From Hymenobacter gelipurpurascens (lineage in GTDB: Bacteria > Bacteroidota > Bacteroidia > Cytophagales > Hymenobacteraceae): a stretch of 64,000 bases of DNA. Below are positions 35,032-46,839 of this stretch, in pieces. The stretch lies in the NCBI RefSeq assembly GCF_900187375.1, contig NZ_FYEW01000002.1, forward strand, positions 1 through 64,000, written 5' to 3'. Below the pieces are notes generated by a model. The model was given only the letters and a program-made list of their open reading frames with translations, had not been told where the DNA came from and did no database searches. The position numbers and the translations under genes were made by a program. Numbering within the stretch: the first letter of the stretch is position 1; each line of letters opens with the position of its first letter.

Positions 35032-37404
35032 TTACTTCCGGCCGATGAAGTTGTATTGCACGCCCAGCGTGAGGGTGCGTGGGGCGGCGGGCGTGTACGT
35101 AGTGCGGTCTGGGCGGGCATTACCACGGGTGGCCGCGTTGGCGTACAGCTCATCGGTGGCATTGAGCAGATTCACGAATACCTCCAGGGTTTCGTGCCAG
35201 CTGTAGCCGGTGCGAAGGTTGAGCACGCTCACGCCACGGGCGCCAAACAGGCCTCGGTCATGGTACTTCACGCGGTTTACCTGATCCTGATACCAGCTAC
35301 TGATGCGCTGATACTCGGCGGCTACGCGGAAGCCGCGCGCCCATGTGGGCTTGTAGGTTAATTCGGTATTGGCAATCCAGCGTGGGGCCTGGGGCATTTG
35401 CCGGCCGTTCACGTTCTGCACCGCGTCGGTTTGGTTGGCGCTGAGTTGGAACTCCTCGAAACGGTGAACGGCGTTGGTGCCACCAAAGCGGAAGAGTAGC
35501 TCTGCCGTAGGCTTGTAGGTCAGCCCGTATTCAATACCGCGGTGCAGGGTTTTGCCAGCGCTTTGGTAGTCGGTAGAGTTGTCGGGCTGACGGATGTTGA
35601 GCAGCTCATTGCGGCCATCCAGCTGATACATGGCCACATCAACGTATACTTTATTTGCCAGCAGCGAAGCCCAGCCTCCTACTTCATAATTATAGAACCG
35701 AGCCGGTTTTAGGTTGTAATAGAACTCAGCAGGGGCACCAGCGGACGTAGTGGGCCGCTTGCGGAAGATGGCCGTAAGGCCGGGAGGTGAGAATCCCTGG
35801 CTGTAGTTGGCGTATAGCCCGCGGCCGTGGCTCAGGTCATAGGTCAGCCCAATTTTGGGCGTGGCCTGCTGGAACGTTTTGTTACCGCTCGACTGATCGA
35901 GGTAGTTTACATACTCAAACGACATCCGGTCGAACCGTCCGCCCAGAGTCAGTTGCAAGTGCTTCGTGGGGTGCACGTCCAGCTGCGCATACACCGCCGA
36001 GTTGAGCAGGTCGGTGTCGTAGCTGGAAATGGGTAAATCGGGTCGGTCGGTTGTTACCGTGTATTTTTCTACTGATTTTTTATCGGCTCGCAGCTGAGCG
36101 GCCAACTCAATCTGGTGGGCATTGTACCGGGTAGGTGAGTACTCTACACTGGCCCCCGCCAGCAGCCGCGACTTCAGCCAACCCAGCTGCACGCTGTGCT
36201 GGCCTAGCAACCCATAGCTTTTGAACCGGTTCTCGTTTATTTCGCCGGTAGCAGTGGCCGCACCCGACTTCCAGCGGATACCATACGTGGGATTCTGCCC
36301 AATGCTGTTATCCCGAAAGAAGGCTGTGAGTGTGGTTTGGTTGCGGGCGTCCCACTGCTGCTCAGCGGTGAGGCGCGCGCGCAGGGCGTAGGTTTTGCGG
36401 TAAGTGAAGTCGGAGGTGCTGGTGTATTCGCGGCGGTAATAGGCCACGCTGTCCACGGCGCTGCTGGTCTGCGAGTCGTAGTCGTTGTAGGAGGCTGCGG
36501 CCGTGAGGCGGGTATTCTCCGACAGGGCATACTCCACGCGCCCATTCACTGATACTTTGTCATAGTCGGAGCTGGCGGCCCAGCCGTTGCGCTGCTTGGC
36601 CACGTAGCCGCTCACGTAGGCGCCCAGCTTCGGTGTAGCCATACCGCCGCCCCCAAACTGCAGGCGCCGGTAGCCATATTGGTCGGCCTGCACACCTACG
36701 CTGGCAGTGGGCACACTGGTAGGCCGCTTGGTGAGCACATTGATGGCCCCTCCCACGGCTTCGGGGCCGTAGAGCGAGGAGGCCGGGCCTTTCACTACCT
36801 CAATCGAGCTGATGGCCAATGGATTGGCTTCCAGAAGTGCATTGTGATTGAACACGCCCATTGGCCGCAGCGGAATCCCATCCTCCAGATACAGAAAATA
36901 GGCCGAGGTGCCGAACGGCTGTCGGATGCCCATGGCATGCTGCTCGTTGCCATAGTTAAGCATCACGACGCCCGGCACCTTATTGATCAGTTCTACGAGC
37001 TGCGTGGGCTTTGTATCCTGAATGACGGTGGACGAGAGTTTGGAAATGGCCACTGGTGCATCAGTGCGGAGTTGGGCTTCACGGCTGGCCGTTACCACCA
37101 CGGTTTGCAAGTCTTCCACGGCTGGTGCCAAGGCTACGCGTAGGCCACCACTCTCGGCGGAAACCGGCAGCGTAACGCTCTGATATCCTACTGCTGAAAC
37201 GACCAGCGCACTGGCTTCGGTAGCGAGAGAAAACTGGCCGTTGGCGTTGGTTGCCGTCCCGAGCTGGCCGTTGGGGGTGCGCACGGTGGCCCCGATCAGC
37301 GGTTCTTTGGTAATGGCGTCGAACACGCGGCCCGAAAGGGCACGTTGCGCCCAAGCCGCCTGGCTCATCATGAGAGCCAAGGGCAGCAATACACGTTTTT
37401 TCAC
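35032..37404 (-). CDS. TonB-dependent outer-membrane receptor
   Basis: A 790-residue receptor. Signal peptide (KKRVLLPLALMMSQAAWAQ), an N-terminal carboxypeptidase-like regulatory domain (ALSGRVFDAITKEPLIGATV), the plug domain (VVVTASREAQLRTDAPVAISKLS ... VVKGPASSLYGPEAVGGAINVLTKR) and a 22-strand-type barrel ending in LTLGVQYNFIGRK. Such receptors import metal complexes using TonB energy. The start is a GTG at 37404, the only one that gives a clean signal peptide. Context with the PepSY protein suggests an iron or copper substrate. Confidence 0.92.
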   Translation of the reverse strand: MKKRVLLPLALMMSQAAWAQRALSGRVFDAITKEPLIGATVRTPNGQLGTATNANGQFSLATEASALVVSAVGYQSVTLPVSAESGGLRVALAPAVEDLQTVVVTASREAQLRTDAPVAISKLSSTVIQDTKPTQLVELINKVPGVVMLNYGNEQHAMGIRQPFGTSAYFLYLEDGIPLRPMGVFNHNALLEANPLAISSIEVVKGPASSLYGPEAVGGAINVLTKRPTSVPTASVGVQADQYGYRRLQFGGGGMATPKLGAYVSGYVAKQRNGWAASSDYDKVSVNGRVEYALSENTRLTAAASYNDYDSQTSSAVDSVAYYRREYTSTSDFTYRKTYALRARLTAEQQWDARNQTTLTAFFRDNSIGQNPTYGIRWKSGAATATGEINENRFKSYGLLGQHSVQLGWLKSRLLAGASVEYSPTRYNAHQIELAAQLRADKKSVEKYTVTTDRPDLPISSYDTDLLNSAVYAQLDVHPTKHLQLTLGGRFDRMSFEYVNYLDQSSGNKTFQQATPKIGLTYDLSHGRGLYANYSQGFSPPGLTAIFRKRPTTSAGAPAEFYYNLKPARFYNYEVGGWASLLANKVYVDVAMYQLDGRNELLNIRQPDNSTDYQSAGKTLHRGIEYGLTYKPTAELLFRFGGTNAVHRFEEFQLSANQTDAVQNVNGRQMPQAPRWIANTELTYKPTWARGFRVAAEYQRISSWYQDQVNRVKYHDRGLFGARGVSVLNLRTGYSWHETLEVFVNLLNATDELYANAATRGNARPDRTTYTPAAPRTLTLGVQYNFIGRK

Positions 37405-37511
37405 TGAAATACAGGCTGATAGTATGGCAGGCCGCACCGGGCTCCTGCGCCACAAAAGAGCAGAAAGTAGCCGGGCCACGTAGGCCTGTCAGATTCCAAG
37501 AAAGCGGAGTA

Positions 37512-37898
37512 CTAGCAGCCCTGTGCGGGCGGGTAATCGGGGCCGGGCCGGTCCCAGGCGTAGTGAGCTACACGAAACGCAGCATAGCGCACAGCCGCCG
37601 GAAATGAGCCTGGCGGGATAAAGCGCAGCGGTGCTACGGCAGCCCAGAACAGCGTAGGGGTTTCTGGTGTGACGTGTTTGCCGCCGGTTTGCTGTTTCTG
37701 CTCGCGCTCTTCCTGGGCTTTCAGCTCCTTGCGCAAGTGGCAGCGGCCGTTACACTTTAGCTGCGGTTTGTCGCGGTTGATGCACAGCACCCTGGCAATA
37801 TAATCCTGGTTAAGCCACCAACCCGCCACAATGCCAAACCGCCCTGTGCACTGCACCGAAAGGGCGAAAAGTAGCAGAATGGCAAGGGCTTGACGCAT
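37512..37898 (-). CDS. Small exported Cys-motif protein upstream of the TonB receptor
   Basis: A 128-residue protein with an N-terminal hydrophobic segment and the motif LCINRDKPQLKCNGRCHLRKEL, here split as LCINRDKP and LKCNGRCHL. The three cysteines in CxNxxxPxLxCxGxC form are a likely metal-binding site. Similar small proteins are found next to TonB receptors in this phylum and are unnamed. The Gly/Pro-rich tail is probably extracytoplasmic. A promoter with a CCGCTT-type discriminator lies just upstream (37943-37950), making this the first gene of the operon. Confidence 0.75.
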   Translation of the reverse strand: MRQALAILLLFALSVQCTGRFGIVAGWWLNQDYIARVLCINRDKPQLKCNGRCHLRKELKAQEEREQKQQTGGKHVTPETPTLFWAAVAPLRFIPPGSFPAAVRYAAFRVAHYAWDRPGPDYPPAQGC

Positions 37899-37942
37899 TA
37901 GAGTACTACACGAACAGCAGCTAGGCCTGTTCGTAAGCGGAG

Positions 37943-37950
37943 CAAAGGAA
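37943..37950 (-). promoter_or_regulatory. Promoter of the Cys-protein/TonB/PepSY operon
   Basis: Minus strand TTCCTTTG, one base off TAnnTTTG, with TTG 20 bases upstream. The sequence after it (CTCCGCTTAC) resembles the repeats at 1-460. Confidence 0.5.
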
Positions 37951-38031
37951 CAATCTGAACCGTCAGCTGCCAAGTTTTTCTGCGCCGGTTGGCAAACCAG
38001 GTGGCGTTTAAAGCCGCTCTGCGCAACGGTG

Positions 38032-38138
38032 ATGTAGAGACGCACTAGTAGGAGTCTCGGCGTTGCTGACGTTATCTACCGGGTGTCGTTCTAGGCCAGT
38101 CGTTCAACGACGAGACGCAAGATGTTGCGCCTCGACAT
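38032..38138. repeat. Degenerate GTAGAGACGC-type palindromic element
   Basis: The ends ATGTAGAGACGCA (38032-38044) and TGCGCCTCGACAT (38126-38138) are near complements with two mismatches. GTAGAGACGC palindromes are a widespread intergenic repeat in Bacteroidota and cyanobacteria. A lone half-site GCGTCTCTAC lies at 33385-33394. Confidence 0.55.
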
Positions 38139-38175
38139 TATTTCGTAAGACGACTTTGTTCATCCGAATACCTTG

Positions 38176-38215
38176 AGGGACCTGAGAAGTGGCCTAGGCC
38201 ACTTCTCAGGTCCCT
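38176..38215. terminator. 40-bp perfect palindrome centred on TGGCCTAGGCCA
   Basis: Perfect 20-base arms with no loop. The centre 38190-38201 is the symmetric TAGGCC/GGCCTA double word. A second terminator follows at once. Confidence 0.75.
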
Positions 38216-38232
38216 TGCTTCTGCTAGACTTG

Positions 38233-38270
38233 ACAAAAAAGGCCTTCTGATTCTCAGAAGGCCTTTTTGT
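38233..38270. terminator. Terminator of the 38270-39589 gene
   Basis: ACAAAAAAGGCCTTCTGA and TCAGAAGGCCTTTTTGT pair around a three-base loop with T or A runs on both sides. Confidence 0.85.
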
Positions 38271-39589
38271 TATTCTCTTCTGCCATTGGCGGCACGCCCG
38301 TTCGGTTTGGCGGCGGGCTTCACCATGGTCCCGAAGGCACCTTTCTTCTCGAAAGAAGCAATTACCTCATCCTCTACGGGCGTGCGGCGTACCACGGGGT
38401 TGTTGGCCCAGAAAGCCGGATCGTACTTAATGCTTTGGATGGCTTCCAGGTCGCGGTCTTTCAGATTGACGCGGGCGTACGGAATGTTGGTGGGGGTCGT
38501 GTTGGTGTCGTAGAAGAATGTGAACGACGACACATTCAGGGGCGTCACGTCTTTGCCGCTCACGAGGGTGGCTGTCAGGTTGGTTTTCATGTATTCGAGC
38601 GGGGCCACTTCGCCTTCCGTGTTCTGGAAGCTCATTTCAATTTCGAGCTTAGTGTTGCGGAACTTCTGGTTGGGGTTGTTGGTGCCGCCCGTAAAGTTGG
38701 GCGTCGTCATGTGGTAGCGCACCACGCGGTAGGTATCAATATCAATCCAGATGGTGCCCTCCGACTGGTATTTGGTGAGCTCGGGGCGGGTGTTGAAGGC
38801 AATTTCCGCAATGCCGCCTTTGGTCGTATCGGCTCCGGACACGATGCCTTTCAGCTCCAGCTCGTAGTTTTTCACCACGTTGGGGCTCAGCAGCGCCAAC
38901 GATTTGGTGGTATCGGCGTTGGCATCGTAGAGGCCGTACGACTTGGTGTAGAGCGAGAAGTTGCCGAAGTTGGTAATGGCCTGCTTGCCGGCGTAGCGGC
39001 CCTGCGCAATGGCAGTGCCCTCTATTCGGGCATTATTGGTCTTCACGTTCCAGACCACCTCCTGCAGTTCCGTGGGCTCGTTATCAATGCGCGTGATCTG
39101 GCGGTAAAACGCTTTGCCGAAGAACTTGCGGCGGTAGTTGCGCTGCACATTCCGGAAAGCCCGGTCCACGAGCTGGAAGGGGTAGCTGCCTACTTTCACC
39201 TCGGGCAGCACAATGGAAGCCGATGCTAGGCCTATCTCAATGGCCTGGGTGGCGCTGCTGATGCGGAGGGTATCGCGCAGGTGGCCTAGCTCAGAGGCAA
39301 CCAGCGTTATGGGTAGCTTGCTCACATTCAGCGTAAACTCGCCTTCCATGTTGGTAGCCGTGCCGTTTCCGGTGCCGAGTACCGCTACACTGGCAAAGGG
39401 CAGCCGCTCCTTGGTTTCTTTATCAATGACCACGCCTTTCAGCTGTACCTGCGCCTGCGCAGCCGGCGCTAGACCTATCAGCAGCAAAAACACCGGCAGC
39501 AGCCAGCGCCGTAAAAAAGAAGATGCGGAAGTTTGGGCAGTAGCTTGCAAAACGGCCTGATGAGTTAGAAGATGAAACGGAAGACCCAC
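38270..39589 (-). CDS. Carboxypeptidase-regulatory-like domain protein, exported
   Basis: A protein of up to 439 residues. After a signal peptide (cleavage near AAQAQ) comes a carboxypeptidase-D regulatory-like beta-sandwich (VQLKGVVIDKETKERLPFASV), then a long region of no known fold with an all-beta look (FYRQITRIDNEPTELQEVVW, IWIDIDTYRVVRYHM). The layout resembles DUF5686-type periplasmic or outer-membrane proteins but without their full barrel. The start is uncertain: no ATG exists before the signal peptide, so GTG at 39589 or TTG at 39550 is used. Confidence 0.75.
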   Translation of the reverse strand: MGLPFHLLTHQAVLQATAQTSASSFLRRWLLPVFLLLIGLAPAAQAQVQLKGVVIDKETKERLPFASVAVLGTGNGTATNMEGEFTLNVSKLPITLVASELGHLRDTLRISSATQAIEIGLASASIVLPEVKVGSYPFQLVDRAFRNVQRNYRRKFFGKAFYRQITRIDNEPTELQEVVWNVKTNNARIEGTAIAQGRYAGKQAITNFGNFSLYTKSYGLYDANADTTKSLALLSPNVVKNYELELKGIVSGADTTKGGIAEIAFNTRPELTKYQSEGTIWIDIDTYRVVRYHMTTPNFTGGTNNPNQKFRNTKLEIEMSFQNTEGEVAPLEYMKTNLTATLVSGKDVTPLNVSSFTFFYDTNTTPTNIPYARVNLKDRDLEAIQSIKYDPAFWANNPVVRRTPVEDEVIASFEKKGAFGTMVKPAAKPNGRAANGRRE

Positions 39590-39680
39590 GCAATAACGCC
39601 GGGCGGTGCCAGAGGCATATACCGCATCTGCAAAAGTAAGGCCGCTCTGCGTTGCGCGTCCGTTGTTTTGGGGTAGATAA

Positions 39681-39694
39681 GTGGCCTAGGCCAC
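39681..39694. repeat. Palindrome GTGGCCTAGGCCAC
   Basis: A perfect 14-base palindrome followed by CTTTTTT, with the TAGGCC word at the centre. It may act as a small terminator. Confidence 0.5.
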
Positions 39695-39812
39695 CTTTTT
39701 TACTTTAGCTCCTGGAAATACTGCTGATTATCTGCTCTTTTCCGGGGGAGCGTAACAGATACATAACGTGCTCTTTGCACAGGCCTAGCTTCTATAGTCC
39801 AACTTTGGCGCC

Positions 39813-40832
39813 ATGAAAAAGTCGTTGTCTATTCTCCTGGGAATCTTCCTTTTGTTGGCTGGTCCGGCGGCTACTGCCCAACAGGCCGGCAAAGAGCTGC
39901 GCATTGCGTTCGGCTCCTGCAACCGCCACGATTTGCCCCAGCCGCTCTGGGACGATATTGCCCGCGATAAGCCCAACGTCTGGATTTGGCTTGGCGACAA
40001 TATCTACGGCGACTCTGACGACCCCAAAGTGCTGCGCGCTAAGTACGATGCGGAGTTCAATCAGGAAGGCTACCGCGCGCTACGGCAGCAGGGCACCACC
40101 GTAATTGGCACCTGGGACGACCACGACTACGGCCGCAACGACGGCGACAAGAATTACCCATTCAAAGCCCAGAATCAGCAACTAGCGCTCGACTTTCTGG
40201 AAGAGCCCGCCAACAGTCCGCGCCGCAAGCAGGAAGGAATTTATGCCAGCTACACGTATCAAGTGGGCCGTAAAAAGGTAAAGGTAATTCTACTTGATGA
40301 CCGATATTTCCAGGATACGCTTTACCGCGACGCCCAGCAGGTGTATCACCCCAACCTCACCGGCGACATACTGGGGGAAGCGCAGTGGCAATGGCTCCGG
40401 GAGCAACTCCGGAGTTCCGATGCCGACGCCCACATCATCGGGTCGGGTATCCAGTTTCTGCCCCAGGAACACCGCTTCGAGAAGTGGGCCAACTTCCCGG
40501 CGGCACGCCAGCGCTTCCTAAACCTGCTCTCTGAAACCAAGCCCAAAGGCCTGCTCCTCATCAGCGGCGACCGGCACATTGGTGAAATGTCTAAAGTGAC
40601 GATACCGGGAGTGACCTACCCGGTCTATGAAATCACGTCGAGCGGCCTCACGCACCCAGCTACGCATAATACCAGTGAGCCAAACCCGTATCGGGTAGGT
40701 CCGCTGGTTAATCAGAAACACTACGCCCTGTTCCAATTCCAAAATAAGGGTCGCAAACTTTTCGTCACGGCCTCTTTGCGCGGAGATGAGGGTAAAGTGT
40801 TCTACTCTGAGAAGTTGAAAGTTGGGAAGTAA
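39813..40832 (+). CDS. PhoD-like alkaline phosphatase
   Basis: A 339-residue exported phosphodiesterase/phosphatase of the PhoD family. Signal peptide ends near ATAQ. Metal-site motifs include FGSCNRHD, WLGDNIYGD, GTWDDHDYGRND and ISGDRHIGEM. It is shorter than Bacillus PhoD (no N-terminal Tat domain). Substrate unknown; phosphate scavenging is a plausible role. No Pho box was seen upstream. Confidence 0.9.
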   Translation: MKKSLSILLGIFLLLAGPAATAQQAGKELRIAFGSCNRHDLPQPLWDDIARDKPNVWIWLGDNIYGDSDDPKVLRAKYDAEFNQEGYRALRQQGTTVIGTWDDHDYGRNDGDKNYPFKAQNQQLALDFLEEPANSPRRKQEGIYASYTYQVGRKKVKVILLDDRYFQDTLYRDAQQVYHPNLTGDILGEAQWQWLREQLRSSDADAHIIGSGIQFLPQEHRFEKWANFPAARQRFLNLLSETKPKGLLLISGDRHIGEMSKVTIPGVTYPVYEITSSGLTHPATHNTSEPNPYRVGPLVNQKHYALFQFQNKGRKLFVTASLRGDEGKVFYSEKLKVGK

Positions 40833-40936
40833 AGAGCAGTGACCTAGAGTGGGCCCGAGCTGGTATTCTACCAGTTTGCGACTGGTTCCGCCTCAATTGC
40901 GCTAAATTCGCATCCTACCCATTCTAACCGCCGCAT

Positions 40937-44149
<3,213 letters not shown>

Positions 44150-44154
44150 TAGAG

Positions 44155-44183
44155 AGCCCCGGTGATGAGCCGGGGCTTTTTTG
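44155..44183 (+). terminator. Terminator after the GH3 fusion gene
   Basis: AGCCCCGG and CCGGGGCT around a seven-base loop, then TTTTTT. Confidence 0.85.
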
Positions 44184-44321
44184 TTGCAGCAAAGCAAGGC
44201 CTTCCTTGGCATTTCTGCATTTCGTGAACAGGAGATATAATCCGTGTCTTTGTTACGATTTATTGCACTCTCTGCCGGAAATCTGCTAGCTTAAAGCTCC
44301 CACCAACCCCACTACCGTTCC

Positions 44322-45947
44322 ATGTTAGGCCTAATGATGAACACGCCCCTGCGTATTGCGGGGCTGCTGGAACACGCCGCCAAGTGGCACTCCGACACGG
44401 AAATAGTTTCCCGCCTGCCCGAAGGTGGCCTACACCGCTACAACTACGCCGCCGCGCATGAGCGCAGCAAGCAGCTGGCCAACGCCCTCACGGAGCTTGG
44501 CATCCAAAACGGCGACCGAGTGGGCACCCTGGCCTGGAACACGCACCGCCACTTCGAGCTGTACTACGGCATTTCAGGCATGGGCGCGGTGTGCCACACC
44601 ATCAACCCGCGGTTGTTTTTCGAGCAGCTCGTGTACATCATCAACCACGCCGAGGACCGCCTGCTGTTCTTCGACCTCACGTTTCTGCCGCTGGTAGAAA
44701 AGCTAGCACCCAGCTGCCCCACGGTGGAAAGCTGGATCTTGATGACTGGCCGCGCCCACATGCCCGAGACGACTACGCTGCCCGATCTGCGCTGCTACGA
44801 AGACCTGCTGGCGGCCCACAACAGCGCGTACGAGTGGCCTACGTTTGATGAAAACACAGCCTCCTCCCTGTGCTACACCTCGGGCACCACCGATCAGCCC
44901 AAGGGCGTGCTCTACTCCCACCGCTCCACGCTGCTGCACAGCTACGCCGCCTCCCTCCCCGACTGCTTCAACTGCTCTGCCCGTGATGTGGTGTTGCCGG
45001 TAGTGCCCATGTTCCATGTCAATGCCTGGGGCATTCCGTATATGTGCCCCCTGAATGGCTGCAAGCTGGTGATGCCCGGCCCCGGCCTCGATGCGGCCAG
45101 CCTTTTTGAGCTGTATGAGCAGGAAGGCGTGACGTTCACGGCTGGCGTGCCCACCATCTGGTTCGGCCTCCTGACGTTTATGCGGGAGAAAAAGCTACAG
45201 TTTTCCACACTCAAAAAGATGATTGTGGGCGGCGCTTCCTGCCCACCGGCGCTGCTGAAGGCCTTTGATGAAGAGTTGCACGTGGAAATCCGGCACGCCT
45301 GGGGCATGTCGGAAACCTCGCCGCTGGGCACCGTTTGCACCCTTAAGTCGCAGCAGCTGGCGCTTACGCCTGATGAGCAGTTCGCCATCCAGATCAAGCA
45401 GGGACGCGCCATTTTCGGCGTGGATATGAAGATTGTGGACGACGAAGGCCAGGAGCTGCCGCACGATGGCGTGGCCTTCGGCGACCTGCTGGTGCGCGGC
45501 CCATTCATTGTGGCCGATTACTTCGGCTCTGAGCACCCAGGAGAACTGACCAAATCGGGCTGGTTCCGCACCGGCGACGTGGCCACCATCGACCCGGCCG
45601 GCTTCATGCAAATCACCGACCGCTCGAAAGACGTCATTAAGTCGGGCGGCGAGTGGATTTCGAGTATCGAGCTGGAAAACCTAGCTGTAGGCCACCCCCA
45701 CATCGCCGAAGCCGCCGTTATCGGGGTACCGCACCCCAAGTGGAGTGAGCGGCCTTTGCTGGTGGTGGTGCGCAAGCCTGACGCCAGTATTTCGGCCGAG
45801 GAACTACTGGCCTACTACGAGGGAAAAGTGGCCCGCTGGTGGATTCCGGAAGCCGTGGAATTTGTGGAGCAACTCCCACACACAGCCACCGGCAAGCTCC
45901 TCAAAACCAAGCTCCGTCAGGATTTCGCGGGGTATGAGTTTGGGTGA
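44322..45947 (+). CDS. Fatty acyl-CoA ligase (AMP-binding)
   Basis: A 541-residue acyl-activating enzyme that forms acyl-CoA through an acyl-adenylate. The AMP-binding motif [18 protein letters not shown] (about 188-205), PMFHVNAWG, the A5-like [12 protein letters not shown] and the later [12 protein letters not shown], and the catalytic Lys in [11 protein letters not shown] near the end are intact. The type is that of medium- or long-chain fatty-acid ligases. No other beta-oxidation gene lies next to it. Confidence 0.94.
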   Translation: MLGLMMNTPLRIAGLLEHAAKWHSDTEIVSRLPEGGLHRYNYAAAHERSKQLANALTELGIQNGDRVGTLAWNTHRHFELYYGISGMGAVCHTINPRLFFEQLVYIINHAEDRLLFFDLTFLPLVEKLAPSCPTVESWILMTGRAHMPETTTLPDLRCYEDLLAAHNSAYEWPTFDENTASSLCYTSGTTDQPKGVLYSHRSTLLHSYAASLPDCFNCSARDVVLPVVPMFHVNAWGIPYMCPLNGCKLVMPGPGLDAASLFELYEQEGVTFTAGVPTIWFGLLTFMREKKLQFSTLKKMIVGGASCPPALLKAFDEELHVEIRHAWGMSETSPLGTVCTLKSQQLALTPDEQFAIQIKQGRAIFGVDMKIVDDEGQELPHDGVAFGDLLVRGPFIVADYFGSEHPGELTKSGWFRTGDVATIDPAGFMQITDRSKDVIKSGGEWISSIELENLAVGHPHIAEAAVIGVPHPKWSERPLLVVVRKPDASISAEELLAYYEGKVARWWIPEAVEFVEQLPHTATGKLLKTKLRQDFAGYEFG

Positions 45948-46031
45948 TGGAGGTAGTGAGAGAGTGAGGAGGCGAAGCGGTGAATTGATGTTCAGACTGG
46001 CCTAGGGGCCTACAAACTGTGGCCTAAACCG

Positions 46032-46213
46032 GTCATTGCGAGGAGGCACGACGAAGCAATCTTTCCTTGCCGTAGGCAGCACATCTGACAAAACCGAAAA
46101 GCCCTTACTTCCACAGCGGAAGTAAGGGCTTTTGCTTAGGCTAGCAATTGGCGCTAGTGGAAGGAAAGATTAGCTGCGCTGTCCTGCGGGTGCTTCGCTC
46201 CGCTCGCAATGAC
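46032..46213. repeat. 182-bp MITE-like palindromic element with internal hairpin
   Basis: Ends GTCATTGCGAG (46032-46042) and CTCGCAATGAC (46203-46213) are exact complements; the arms continue with AGCAATCTTTCCTT / AAGGAAAGATT. A strong inner hairpin (AAAAGCCCTTACTTCC ... GGAAGTAAGGGCTTTT, 46096-46133) sits in the middle and could end transcription. No transposase is present. Similar TCATTGCGAG palindromes are widespread in bacterial intergenic DNA. Confidence 0.75.
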
Positions 46214-46262
46214 AGGACTACCAGGCCGTGTAGGCCAGTAAACTCACCAGTTCACCAACTCG

Positions 46263-46766
46263 TTATTTCACCGAACCAGGCTGCTGGCTCTGCATTTTAT
46301 CGGCAATGGATTTTTGCAGTTCCGGCAGGTGCTCCTGCACGCGCTTCTGCCCGATTTCCATCCCGGCCTGCATCAGCATGGGCATTTTCTGGATGGTTTT
46401 ACGCCCAACGGGCGTCTGGTAGAACTTGTTCAGCTCTTTCAATTCCTTCTCCGTGAATTCCTGCGCGTAGAGCTGCACCAGGTCATCTTTGATGGACTGC
46501 CAGCTCATATACTTGTTGATAAAGGCCCGCATTTCAGGCTCCACGGGCTTCATTTCGGGCCGCTGTTCCAGTTGCGCATCCAGCATCCGGCTCGTCATTT
46601 CCGACATGTTTTTCTCGCTGCCCGTGGTGATTAACAGTTCCTCAGCGGCCTTGCGGTGGCTGGCAGAAACCGGCGCCGCCGTGGCAGAGGTAGCGGTAGT
46701 CGATTGGGCTTGTACGGCCGGGGCAGCCAGCACAAGCGCCGCTGCCAGTATCCACAGTTTTGTCAT
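46263..46766 (-). CDS. DUF2059-domain exported protein
   Basis: A 167-residue protein with a Sec signal peptide (cleavage near AVQAQ) and one DUF2059 domain (KAAEELLITTGSEKNMSEM ... FTEKELKELNKFYQTPVGRK). These helical periplasmic proteins have no known function. It is leftward, separated from the NagX-like gene by about 70 bases, so the two may be transcribed together. Confidence 0.88.
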   Translation of the reverse strand: MTKLWILAAALVLAAPAVQAQSTTATSATAAPVSASHRKAAEELLITTGSEKNMSEMTSRMLDAQLEQRPEMKPVEPEMRAFINKYMSWQSIKDDLVQLYAQEFTEKELKELNKFYQTPVGRKTIQKMPMLMQAGMEIGQKRVQEHLPELQKSIADKMQSQQPGSVK

Positions 46767-46839
46767 ACCTGAAATACGAGAAATTGAATGGCTCGTTGGC
46801 TTGACGGTGCAAAGCCGCGTGCAAGTAGCCTAGGCCACC

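Noticed and set aside
38267..39229. 320-residue plus-strand frame opposite the 38270-39589 gene
   Set aside because: The minus-strand product has a signal peptide and regulatory domain; the plus frame has a shadow-type composition rich in Val, Gly and His.
46032..46213. Insertion sequence
   Set aside because: It has inverted ends but no transposase frame; called a MITE-like repeat instead.
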